This document shows, one piece after another, positions 41,531 through 48,532 of a DNA stretch of 48,532 nucleotides. Numbering within the stretch: position 1 is the first letter of the stretch; each line of letters starts with the position of its first letter. The stretch is taken from the NCBI GenBank assembly GCA_964527595.1, contig CAZGPI010000009.1, positions 1-48,532 of the forward strand, in the 5' to 3' direction. The translations under genes and the position numbers were made by a program. The notes under the pieces were generated by a model. The model was given only the letters and a program-made list of their open reading frames with translations, ran no database searches and was not told the origin of the DNA. This DNA is from GWF2-38-10 sp964527595 (GTDB lineage: Bacteria > Babelota > Babeliae > Babelales > RVW-14).

Positions 41531-43762
41531 GTGATTTTTAGTCAAAAAATAAAACTTTTCGTCATTTTTTTGCTATGTATGAACGCATCGCTTATATATA
41601 GCCAGGTAATACAAAATATCATTAATGACAAAACCTTAACAGAAGAAATCAAAATAAGAAAAATTGAACAGGAATTATCATGGCCAGATGAAAAAATAAA
41701 CCATACAGACGTCCAATTAGCAATAGAAAAAAAACTTATAAGAATTGTCACATTTTTTTTACAAAAATTAACAGCAACAGAAAAATTTAACATCGGCAAC
41801 CAGCTAGCACCCTATCTATTATCTGAATGGGAAAGTCTTTCTCCTGAACTTTCTGAAATTGAAGAAATTAGAATATGGCATACCCGTGCCATAAATGCTA
41901 AAAATTCTAACAATCTAATTTTATTAATAGATTCATTCAACTGTGTCGATAAACAAACTGGCGCCAATCCAGATTATGACGACGGCATTGTAACACTATT
42001 CCTCATAGCCGCAGTCAACCAAGCAGCCCCTATTATTGCAACGGCTAACATTCTACACTACGCTGCACTTAGACAAAGACCAAAAAAAGGAATCCGGTCT
42101 TTTTGGGCCTCGCCAATAATAACCGAGCAATGGAAGATCTATAAACAAAAACTATCACCTTTGTGTCTTTTAATTCCTCCAATGGTTTTAAAATCTGATA
42201 AAATCACCGCTAATTCACTTGGTTTTGATATTTCAAATGCTGATATCATAGAAACAGACGAATGGATGAATCAAATAGTTAAAGATGAGAAATTTAACAT
42301 CGACTCATTAAAAAGCATGTTTGAAGCTAAAAAAATCGACACATCAAATAAATACTGGAATATATACCTTGGCGGCCATGGACTCACCGATAAAGGTATT
42401 TCCGGAATGGAAAATGCCGATTTCAAAGACTTTTTACGATTTCTTAATTCTGGGCTTAATACACATCTGCTTTTTTATTATTCATGTTTTGGCGGCGGTT
42501 TAAATCTTATTAACCCATATCAAGACCTTTTGCTTAATTATATCGTAGTAGAAGCGGCAACAACTGAAGCTCCCGCTGTTAATCTTGACGTAGCAAGAGC
42601 GCAGGGACTTGAAGAATTAAAGTACCCATTATGTGAACGTGGTAGCAACCCTTCATATGGAGGCAAGAAAAGCCATATAAGTTTTACGCGTTTTTTTGAT
42701 GCCATAGAAAAACATCTTAGCGGATTGTACACCATACCCCAAAGAGCTGAAAAGCTTGCTCAGGATCCATGGGCAATTATTTTAAATTATATACAACCCG
42801 AAATCCCTAATGTTGCCGACACCAATACCCCCCTTATAAGATATCCAGGAACCCCGTTTTTTAAAGTTGCTGAATTAGGGACATCGGTAATAACAATAAC
42901 GGAAGCAAAAAAGCACGCGTACGAAATAGATCACAAAGAAATCGTCATAAATGCAAATGTAAAATCTTTATTATGGTACCCCGCCATAAACGTCATTCCA
43001 CTTGTTTTTGAAGGAAAACAAGACAAGATTGATTATAACGACCTTACAGAGGGTATTGAAAAAACGTCACTGGTCTTTATGAACCCAGAATGGTCACTAC
43101 ACTTTTTCGACAAAATCTTTTCACTAAAAACCAATATCTCTGATTTTTGCTCACGCATATTATGGTGGAAAGAATGGCTTAACACTAGTAAAATTGTCGT
43201 TATTAAATGCTTACAATTACAAGATGGGCAAATACATGACTGCTTTTTTATGTTAGAAGAGAAAAGACTCAGCGTCTACTATTGTGATAACGACGATGAA
43301 TTTCATAAGTTTTCATATCCAGATCAACCCGAAACGGACGGTCCCGCAAATCAACATATTGACAAAGCTCAATATGTTACTGAAATACAAGAATTGCTTA
43401 ATAAATACAGCGCCTATAAACCATTATTTTCTCAAAACTCACAACTATTCGCCCCATGGCAAATAAAACCCGAAACACTTGTTAATTTTGTAAGAAAGGA
43501 AATGAAATTACCAAAAGAACTTAGCGTTGAAGCTCAAGAAGAATTGAAAGCATTAGAAGACAGAATTTCTGGTTTTTTTGATATTAGAAGAGCATTAGAC
43601 TATGGGCCAGCCGAAATACATAAACGAAGTCAGATAGAACACGAATCCTTGTTAAAAATAAAAAAATTCATAAAAAACAGAAAACGAGCGGCGAAGAAAC
43701 CTGCGACTAGGTTTCATAAAGAAATTGAGGAACTTGACTCAGTTGGATGCCCAATAATGTAA
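41531..43762 (+). CDS. Secreted caspase-like (clan CD) putative cysteine peptidase with C-terminal CaaX-like motif
   Basis: 743 residues from GTG 41531 (GGAG upstream). A signal peptide (KLFVIFLLCMNASLIYSQ) and a helical N-terminal region lead to WNIYLGGH283GL and, 36 residues later, THLLFYYSC319FGGGLNL. A hydrophobic strand ending in H-G followed by a second strand ending in Cys is the clan CD catalytic pattern (caspases, legumain, gingipain, clostripain), with a spacing within the range of those families. The C-terminal 300 residues have no recognised domain; they end in a basic stretch (KKFIKNRKRAAKKP) and Cys-Pro-Ile-Met, a CaaX-type prenylation signal if the protein reaches a eukaryotic cytosol. 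Family and activity are inferred from motifs; no homologue was checked. Confidence 0.6.
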   Translation: MIFSQKIKLFVIFLLCMNASLIYSQVIQNIINDKTLTEEIKIRKIEQELSWPDEKINHTDVQLAIEKKLIRIVTFFLQKLTATEKFNIGNQLAPYLLSEWESLSPELSEIEEIRIWHTRAINAKNSNNLILLIDSFNCVDKQTGANPDYDDGIVTLFLIAAVNQAAPIIATANILHYAALRQRPKKGIRSFWASPIITEQWKIYKQKLSPLCLLIPPMVLKSDKITANSLGFDISNADIIETDEWMNQIVKDEKFNIDSLKSMFEAKKIDTSNKYWNIYLGGHGLTDKGISGMENADFKDFLRFLNSGLNTHLLFYYSCFGGGLNLINPYQDLLLNYIVVEAATTEAPAVNLDVARAQGLEELKYPLCERGSNPSYGGKKSHISFTRFFDAIEKHLSGLYTIPQRAEKLAQDPWAIILNYIQPEIPNVADTNTPLIRYPGTPFFKVAELGTSVITITEAKKHAYEIDHKEIVINANVKSLLWYPAINVIPLVFEGKQDKIDYNDLTEGIEKTSLVFMNPEWSLHFFDKIFSLKTNISDFCSRILWWKEWLNTSKIVVIKCLQLQDGQIHDCFFMLEEKRLSVYYCDNDDEFHKFSYPDQPETDGPANQHIDKAQYVTEIQELLNKYSAYKPLFSQNSQLFAPWQIKPETLVNFVRKEMKLPKELSVEAQEELKALEDRISGFFDIRRALDYGPAEIHKRSQIEHESLLKIKKFIKNRKRAAKKPATRFHKEIEELDSVGCPIM

Positions 43763-43774
43763 TTTTGCTGGATT

Positions 43775-45037
43775 TTATTTTTTATATTCCTGACCATTCA
43801 ATTCATTATGCATAAGATCGTGAGCCTTTTGTAGCACCCGTGCCTTTTTGGCGGGTGCTATTTCTTTGGCTTCCATGTATTTATCAAGCAATGTATTAAC
43901 ATCCATTTGGATACTCAATAATGCTCGGCGTTCACGGGTAACTGGTCGATAAACAGGGAAAAATCCAACAACATGATGAGCTGCAATACATGCCCGATTA
44001 AGCGCATATACGTCAATTTTGCCATGCGGATTATTTTCTGGCACATGATATATAACTTTAACAATCGCTTGGGTAAGATCATGTTGCTCAATAGCCGCTA
44101 ACAATTGCTTTGTATAATCTTGTTCGGCGTTAAGCGTAACATCAATCTGAATCATCGGACGCGTTGCCAATTGAATGAATTCATGCTTACAACGTTCAGC
44201 TAAACCCAAAGTTCCCTCGGGATTAATCGTAACGTGACAATAACCCTTATCTTCTTTGCGCTCACCAAAATCAACCCGTTCAACAGAACCGGAATATATA
44301 ACGGCCGGATGACCACCAGGATTTAGGTTTTGATAACGATGCAAATGGCCAAGGGCAACATAATCAAAAGGTGAAAGTGCTAATTGCGAAGGCAAGAAAA
44401 CCGGATCATTACCATAAATAGCACATTTTTCTGACCCGGAAAAAATTCCGGTACTGACCGTTAAATGCGCCGCCAAAATTGCTGGAATTTTTGGGTCAAG
44501 CTCGGCAGCCAATGAACTAATAATCATACCAACCCGCTCAGAAAGATAAGCGGCAATTTCTGCATTATTTTTGAAACGATGTTGCTCACTACTTACCACA
44601 TAATTACGCGTCGGCCATGGAATGCCAAGAATATTGATTGGACCATTAATTGTCTGAAGTGTAATAACGCCAGGACGGTCGATGACATGGAACCCATCGA
44701 CAGGCAGATAATCAAATACATCAAGCGAATGTGTTTTGCCAAAACTTAATGGGTGATCGTGATTACCAACCACAATAACCACGGGGATTTTTGCAGCATG
44801 CAACCGAAGCAACTGAGTCACCAATGTTTTTTGTTGCGTCGGTGTTGGAACCGCTGTTTTATAAGCGTCGCCACAGAAAAGAAAGAAATCTATTTTTTCA
44901 TTAATTGCTTGAGTTACACAAGTAGCAAGACTATCCCGAAAATCAAGCAGACGGGTATGCATACCCGTCTGCGAATCAATTTTACCGTAATTCTCGACGC
45001 CAAAGTGCAAATCCGCGGTGTGAAAGAATGTAATCAT
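43775..45037 (-). CDS. sbcD: Exonuclease SbcD (Mre11-like nuclease subunit)
   Basis: 420 residues. Mn-dependent phosphodiesterase that with SbcC cuts hairpins and protein-blocked DNA ends. Metal-binding motifs are intact: HTADLHFG (D9, H11), FLFCGDAYKTAVPTPTQQ, VVIVVGNHDHPLS, AILAAHLTVS, and YVALGHLHRYQNL. A C-terminal capping domain follows. Its ATG overlaps the glmU stop by four bases (ATGA). No sbcC is in the window, so the usual partner must lie elsewhere. Confidence 0.94.
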   Translation of the reverse strand: MITFFHTADLHFGVENYGKIDSQTGMHTRLLDFRDSLATCVTQAINEKIDFFLFCGDAYKTAVPTPTQQKTLVTQLLRLHAAKIPVVIVVGNHDHPLSFGKTHSLDVFDYLPVDGFHVIDRPGVITLQTINGPINILGIPWPTRNYVVSSEQHRFKNNAEIAAYLSERVGMIISSLAAELDPKIPAILAAHLTVSTGIFSGSEKCAIYGNDPVFLPSQLALSPFDYVALGHLHRYQNLNPGGHPAVIYSGSVERVDFGERKEDKGYCHVTINPEGTLGLAERCKHEFIQLATRPMIQIDVTLNAEQDYTKQLLAAIEQHDLTQAIVKVIYHVPENNPHGKIDVYALNRACIAAHHVVGFFPVYRPVTRERRALLSIQMDVNTLLDKYMEAKEIAPAKKARVLQKAHDLMHNELNGQEYKK

Positions 45038-46533
45038 AGGCTGTCTGTACGATCGTTTTCTGTTTTAAGAGCACCTTTAAAGCTAAACCTTGCTGACTCA
45101 GATTTACCAGAAGCATCACAATGAATTTGCTTATCGTCTTTATCAAATACTTTGTCATTATTAGCAAAAAGCTTATCGGCATAACCATCTTTATTTTCTT
45201 GGCGTGAACGCCCAATTGCTAAAGATCCTGTTGGAACATCGGCCGTAATGGTTGACCCACCGGCAGTATATGCACCTTTGCCAATCTTAAGTGGCGCAAC
45301 AAGCGTATTGTTACTACCAACAAAAGCGCCCTCTTCGATAATTGTTTTATGTTTATGAACGCCATCATAATTGCAGGTTACGGTCCCAGCGCCAACGTTA
45401 GCAGATTTACCAACCGTTGCATCACCAAGATAGGTAAGATGCTTGGCCTTTGCGCCTTCGGCAATTGTTGTTCGCTTAAGTTCCACAAAGTTACCAATAT
45501 CTGCCCCGTTGCTAATATGTACGTTGTTACGCAAACGAGCAAATGGGCCAACGTGGACATGATCACCAATTATGCTGTCTTGGACTACCGTATGAGAATG
45601 GATCATAGTGTTGTTACCAATTGTTGTATCTTCAACAATCGAAAATGCACCAATCCACGATTCTTCACCAACTATTGTATCACCTAATAAATGCACCCCG
45701 GTACCAATGAACGACCCGGCACCAATCTTAACATTCATATCAAGATGAATACTTTGGGCAAGTTCAAATCGAACGCCATTAGCCATCCAATAACGAATAC
45801 ATTCTGAACGCTTAATCTGTTCAACTTCCCATAATTCTTGGAGTGTGTTAACACCTCGAACATAGTCATAAGCAACTGGAATTGCATGAACAACGCGATT
45901 TTGGTCGCAGGCCATTTTGACCAAATCGGTTAAATAAATTTCGCCAGTTACTGAACTTTTTTGAATGCTATTAATATTTTCTTGCAACCAAGCACGATCA
46001 ATTAAATAAACTCCGGCGTTAATACACGCAACATGCAATTGGTCAGGTGTACAATCTTTTGCCTCAATAATTTGGTACTTACCATTTTCCTCAATTACAC
46101 GACCATAGCTCTTAGGATCCATCATCATGGCCGTTAAGAAAGTAATTGTTGCTTGTTTTTCTTTATGTTCAGTAATCAACTGCTCAAAAAGATCGTGCGT
46201 AACCAACGGCATATCGCCATTAAGAATCATAATTTTATCAGCATCGTGCCATGAATCTTGAGAACATGCTACGGCGTGCCCAGTCCCTCGTGGTTGATCC
46301 TGAATTACGGTCGTTAAATCTGCAACCCCAACACAGTCGATCTCACCTTGTATTGCCTCGGCCTGGTGTCCAAGCACCAATGTCATAGGAATACCAAGAT
46401 CCTCAAGCACCTTGAGTGGGTACAAAATCATTGTTCGTCCACAAATATTAAAAAGCAATTTGCTTTTTTTTGTCTTAAAGCGGGTCGACTTACCTGCCGC
46501 AAGCACAACCGCTCGGATATCATATGTTGCCAT
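45034..46533 (-). CDS. glmU: Bifunctional GlmU: N-acetylglucosamine-1-phosphate uridyltransferase / glucosamine-1-phosphate acetyltransferase
   Basis: 499 residues from ATG 46533 (AAGGAG and six bases); a TTG two codons earlier is unlikely. Makes UDP-GlcNAc for peptidoglycan and LPS. N-terminal pyrophosphorylase: VVLAAGKSTRFKTKKSKLL, QPRGTGHAVA, LNGDMPLV. C-terminal left-handed beta-helix with hexapeptide repeats (IGAGSFIGTGVHLLGDTIVG), then KRTTIAEGAKAKHLTYLGDA, GTVTCNYDG, KTIIEEGAFVGSNNTLVAPL. About 40 charged residues after the normal end (from roughly NKDGYADK on) form an extension I cannot assign. Coupled to sbcD. It has an extended -10 promoter upstream. Confidence 0.97.
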   Translation of the reverse strand: MATYDIRAVVLAAGKSTRFKTKKSKLLFNICGRTMILYPLKVLEDLGIPMTLVLGHQAEAIQGEIDCVGVADLTTVIQDQPRGTGHAVACSQDSWHDADKIMILNGDMPLVTHDLFEQLITEHKEKQATITFLTAMMMDPKSYGRVIEENGKYQIIEAKDCTPDQLHVACINAGVYLIDRAWLQENINSIQKSSVTGEIYLTDLVKMACDQNRVVHAIPVAYDYVRGVNTLQELWEVEQIKRSECIRYWMANGVRFELAQSIHLDMNVKIGAGSFIGTGVHLLGDTIVGEESWIGAFSIVEDTTIGNNTMIHSHTVVQDSIIGDHVHVGPFARLRNNVHISNGADIGNFVELKRTTIAEGAKAKHLTYLGDATVGKSANVGAGTVTCNYDGVHKHKTIIEEGAFVGSNNTLVAPLKIGKGAYTAGGSTITADVPTGSLAIGRSRQENKDGYADKLFANNDKVFDKDDKQIHCDASGKSESARFSFKGALKTENDRTDSL

Positions 46534-46597
46534 GACCAACTCCTTTTATTCACTTCAAATTTTTCAAACCCAAAACTAATATCCCTGCCCACAAAAT

Positions 46598-46626
46598 TGT
46601 ATACCACGAAATTTTGCTTACATCAA
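46598..46626 (-). promoter_or_regulatory. Promoter of glmU-sbcD
   Basis: On the minus strand TTGATG (plus 46621-46626), 17 bases, then TATACA (plus 46598-46603) preceded by TGG, an extended -10. The leader to ATG 46533 is about 60 bases. It is divergent from the tRNA-Ser promoter. Confidence 0.5.
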
Positions 46627-46673
46627 AACTTAATTTAATGTACAATAATTATCAAATAAAAACCCTTTCTGAC

Positions 46674-46679
46674 TATAAT
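46674..46679 (+). promoter_or_regulatory. -10 box of tRNA-Ser
   Basis: Perfect TATAAT 17 bases before the mature 5' end of the tRNA. The -35 position reads ATCAAA or TATCAA, weak. Position is right for a tRNA promoter. Confidence 0.5.
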
Positions 46680-46696
46680 TCGCATATACATCTCAT

Positions 46697-46788
46697 GGAG
46701 AGGTGGCTGAGTGGTCGAAAGCGACCGCCTCGAAAGCGGTTATTCCGGGTAACCGGGATCGTGGGTTCGAATCCCACCCTCTCCACCA
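46697..46788 (+). tRNA. tRNA-Ser(CGA), encoded CCA end
   Basis: Acceptor stem GGAGAGG pairs with CCTCTCC; anticodon stem ACCGC/GCGGT around loop CTCGAAA gives anticodon CGA (reads UCG). A long variable arm (CCGGGTAACCGGG hairpin) marks a class II tRNA, the T-arm GTGGG-TTCGAAT-CCCAC is intact, and ACCA follows the acceptor stem, so CCA is encoded. The discriminator base is A, where many bacterial tRNA-Ser have G. All bacterial serine tRNA hallmarks are otherwise present. Confidence 0.97.
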
Positions 46789-47085
46789 TCTTTCATACGA
46801 ATTTCATTGCACGGTTAAGTTTAAAAAACCACCAACTCAAAATGCAACATTTAATTAAGATTTTCACGTTCGTAAAGCACAACAACCGCTAGCACAATCT
46901 TTACACGTCACCAAACTCACAATGTTACTCAAAAAGCGCTTAGACTAAGCCTCTCGAAAAACAAAAAACGTTACGGGCTGAAAACTTTCTATTACCCTCC
47001 AGTAAATACTTCAACGCCAGAAGAGCACTTGTCAAAGTTATCCGCAAGAGTAGACTTTAAATATAATTAATAAAAAGGATTATTT
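46789..47085. other. Intergenic region between tRNA-Ser and the SulP transporter
   Basis: Almost 300 bases with no supported gene. I see no tRNA or repeat here. A perfect TATAAT at 47062-47067 lies 18 bases before the ATG of the transporter gene but has no -35 of consensus type; AAGGA at 47075-47079 is its ribosome site. Confidence 0.4.
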
Positions 47086-48532
47086 ATGAAGTCGCTTTCT
47101 TTTTTCTCAAAACTTAAAGACAATTGGCAAGCAGGAGTCTCTGTTTCTCTCGTTTCCATGCCATTAGCCATCTCATTAGCCGTTGCATCACATTCGAACC
47201 CAATTGCCGGCATCATAACCGCGATTTGGGCTGGTTTGATTGCCTCTTTTTTTGGAGGTAGTAATTACAATATCATCGGACCAACCGGTGCCCTATCCAG
47301 CATTTTGGCTGCCTATGCCATCGGCCACGGCGAAGGCTCGCTTTCAATGTTGGCGATCTTAACTGGCGTCTTCATTTTTATTGCCTATATTTTCAAATTA
47401 GAACGTTACCTTGTTTTTTTCCCCGCAAGCACAATTCATGGGTTTATTCTTGGTGTTGCATTAACTATCAGCCTCAACCAAATAAACGCCGCACTTGGAC
47501 TTTCAAATCTTCAAGTACATGAAAACCTTATGCTTAATTTTTATGAATCTTGCGCCCATATTTCATCGGCATCATGGATAACATTCGCCTTTTTTATTAT
47601 TTTTTTAGCAACACTCTTCATCCTTGTTAAGCTAACGCCACGCATTCCAGGAGCTATTATTTTGGCACCCATTACCATTGCAATCGGGGCACTGTCCGCT
47701 TCAGGATGGCTCCCATTTACATTGCAAACGCTACAATCAAAATACCCTAATCTTGCTCCTATGCTTTTTCAGCTTCCTGTTTTTCATTTTTCACCCTCAC
47801 TGCTCATGCCAGCACTTACCATTGCAATTGTTGCTATTTTAGAAACAATGATTTCAGCGCGCATTGCTGATGGACTAACTCAAACAACGCACAACAAACG
47901 TCGTGAAATGTTTGGTTTAAGTTTAGCCAATATAGCTTCAGGGATTGCGGGCGGAATACCGGCAACCGCAGCACTTGCTCGCACAGCATTAAACATCAAA
48001 ACCGGTGCAACGGATAAGCTCGCAGCGACAATTTGCAGTATAGGGGTAGCCCTCATCGCGTTTCTTTTTCTTTCCTTTTTTAAATACATCCCGCTTGCAG
48101 CAATTGCTGCCATGCTTGTATTTGTCTCGATAAAAATGGTTGAAAAAGAACATTTTTTACGCATGTTCAGAGTAGACAAAAAAAACTTTATACTTTCTCT
48201 CGTTGTCGCATTTATTACCGTTTACGAGGATCCAATAATCGGCTTATTGCTCGGGGCAACAATAGCCATGCTTATTTTTATGGAAAAAATATCACAAGGA
48301 CACTTCGAGCTGCGCACAACATTCCCGGTAAAAGATCAACAAGTAACCGTTGGGCAAATACCACAAGACACCCTTATTTACGCCATCAAAGGGCAGCTTG
48401 CATACATCAATGCTCAATCACACATCGCCCAACTTGAACAAACGCCAGAGACATATAAAAACATTATTCTTGATCTGCGCGGACTTCACTTTATCGATCT
48501 TGATGGAGTAGAAACATTTGGCGAAATTATTA
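47086..48532 (+). CDS. SulP-family anion transporter, C-terminus cut by window end
   Basis: ATG at 47086 behind AAGGA; open to the window end, 482 residues seen. Inner-membrane transporter of the SulP/SLC26 family, which moves bicarbonate, sulfate or dicarboxylates. The family start is clear: GVSVSLVSMPLAISLAVASH, then GIITAIWAGLIASFFGGSNY and IIGPTGALSSILAAYAIG (the 'GPTGA' substrate-site helix). About 12 hydrophobic segments follow, including ETMISARIADGL and GLSLANIASGIAGGIPATAA. The last part is the start of a cytoplasmic STAS domain (YAIKGQLAYINAQSHI, NIILDLRGLHFIDLDGVETF). Short bacterial members of this type often carry bicarbonate with Na+; the substrate is not decidable here. Confidence 0.93.
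   Translation, partial: MKSLSFFSKLKDNWQAGVSVSLVSMPLAISLAVASHSNPIAGIITAIWAGLIASFFGGSNYNIIGPTGALSSILAAYAIGHGEGSLSMLAILTGVFIFIAYIFKLERYLVFFPASTIHGFILGVALTISLNQINAALGLSNLQVHENLMLNFYESCAHISSASWITFAFFIIFLATLFILVKLTPRIPGAIILAPITIAIGALSASGWLPFTLQTLQSKYPNLAPMLFQLPVFHFSPSLLMPALTIAIVAILETMISARIADGLTQTTHNKRREMFGLSLANIASGIAGGIPATAALARTALNIKTGATDKLAATICSIGVALIAFLFLSFFKYIPLAAIAAMLVFVSIKMVEKEHFLRMFRVDKKNFILSLVVAFITVYEDPIIGLLLGATIAMLIFMEKISQGHFELRTTFPVKDQQVTVGQIPQDTLIYAIKGQLAYINAQSHIAQLEQTPETYKNIILDLRGLHFIDLDGVETFGEII

Noticed and set aside
46614..46892. A 92-codon open frame on the plus strand
   Set aside because: It runs straight through the tRNA-Ser gene and has no ribosome site or protein-like composition.
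47880..48179. A 99-codon frame on the minus strand
   Set aside because: It is antisense to the SulP transporter, whose membrane helices explain the sequence.
1..48532. Possible prophage or genomic island
   Set aside because: No integrase, capsid, terminase, transposase or flanking repeats; the content is chromosomal housekeeping plus exported proteins. YhcG and the toxin-antitoxin genes alone are not enough.

Overview
The window is AT-rich bacterial chromosome from an organism with two membranes. It encodes LptD (LPS insertion), BamD (beta-barrel assembly), a Gram-negative-type YidC with a large periplasmic domain, GlmU, an FtsL-like/FtsI pair and many lipoboxes and signal peptides. An unusually large share of the unknown genes encode exported proteins. 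Nucleoside and base salvage genes are prominent: a eukaryote-like deoxynucleoside kinase, uracil phosphoribosyltransferase and a lipid-anchored adenosine deaminase. Together this suggests a host-associated or intracellular bacterium with a compact genome. A member of Candidatus Dependentiae (TM6) would fit, but that is inference: there is no rRNA gene here to place it. There are no phage genes, insertion sequences, CRISPR arrays or rRNA genes; one tRNA-Ser(CGA) is present.

Layout. 1-5485 (minus): yidC, recR, lptD and a cut-off Xaa-Pro aminopeptidase. 5796-6953 (plus): bamD and yraN. 6943-15753 (minus): an FtsL-like protein, ftsI, three tandem GT4 glycosyltransferases and three tandem paralogues that look like GT-A glycosyltransferases. 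All six carry N-terminal signal-like sequences and are tightly packed or translationally coupled. 15900-20241 (plus): lipid-anchored thioredoxin, cysS, lipid-anchored adenosine deaminase, lipid-anchored alpha/beta hydrolase. 20248-31376 (minus): a run of twelve genes with gaps of about 60 bases or less, behind a good promoter at 31523-31552: a probable outer-membrane barrel, a secreted helical protein, recD2, a YhcG-type nuclease, a HAD phosphatase, zwf, a RelE-type toxin-antitoxin set with a second antitoxin-like gene, a secreted serpin-like protein, gnd and a cyclase-family hydrolase.

31730-37844: deoxynucleoside kinase (plus), a secreted Cys-rich protein (minus), and a partial ATP synthase operon (c, b, b', delta, alpha) ending in a lipoprotein gene. 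Subunits a, gamma, beta and epsilon are absent from the window. The c subunit carries the Q...ES(T)...Y residues of sodium-binding rotors. 37855-37919 holds back-to-back terminators. 37932-40547 (minus) is a P2-type cation ATPase. 40712-40816 is a 34-residue protein with 11 cysteines that resembles a metallothionein. 40910-43762 (plus): upp and a large secreted protein with the His/Cys pattern of clan CD (caspase-like) peptidases, ending in Cys-Pro-Ile-Met, a possible CaaX prenylation signal. 43775-46533 (minus): glmU-sbcD. Then tRNA-Ser and a SulP transporter cut by the window end.

The most notable material is the exported, probably host-directed set: six signal-peptide glycosyltransferase-like proteins (one with a G9 tract that could slip), a serpin-like protein, a caspase-like protein with a CaaX-like end, and a secreted Cys-rich protein with an ideal ribosome binding site. 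Also worth checking are the predicted Na+-coupled, split ATP synthase, and two perfect copies of the inverted repeat TATACTT-N6-AAGTATC between the Cys-rich gene and atpE, which look like operators of a shared regulator.
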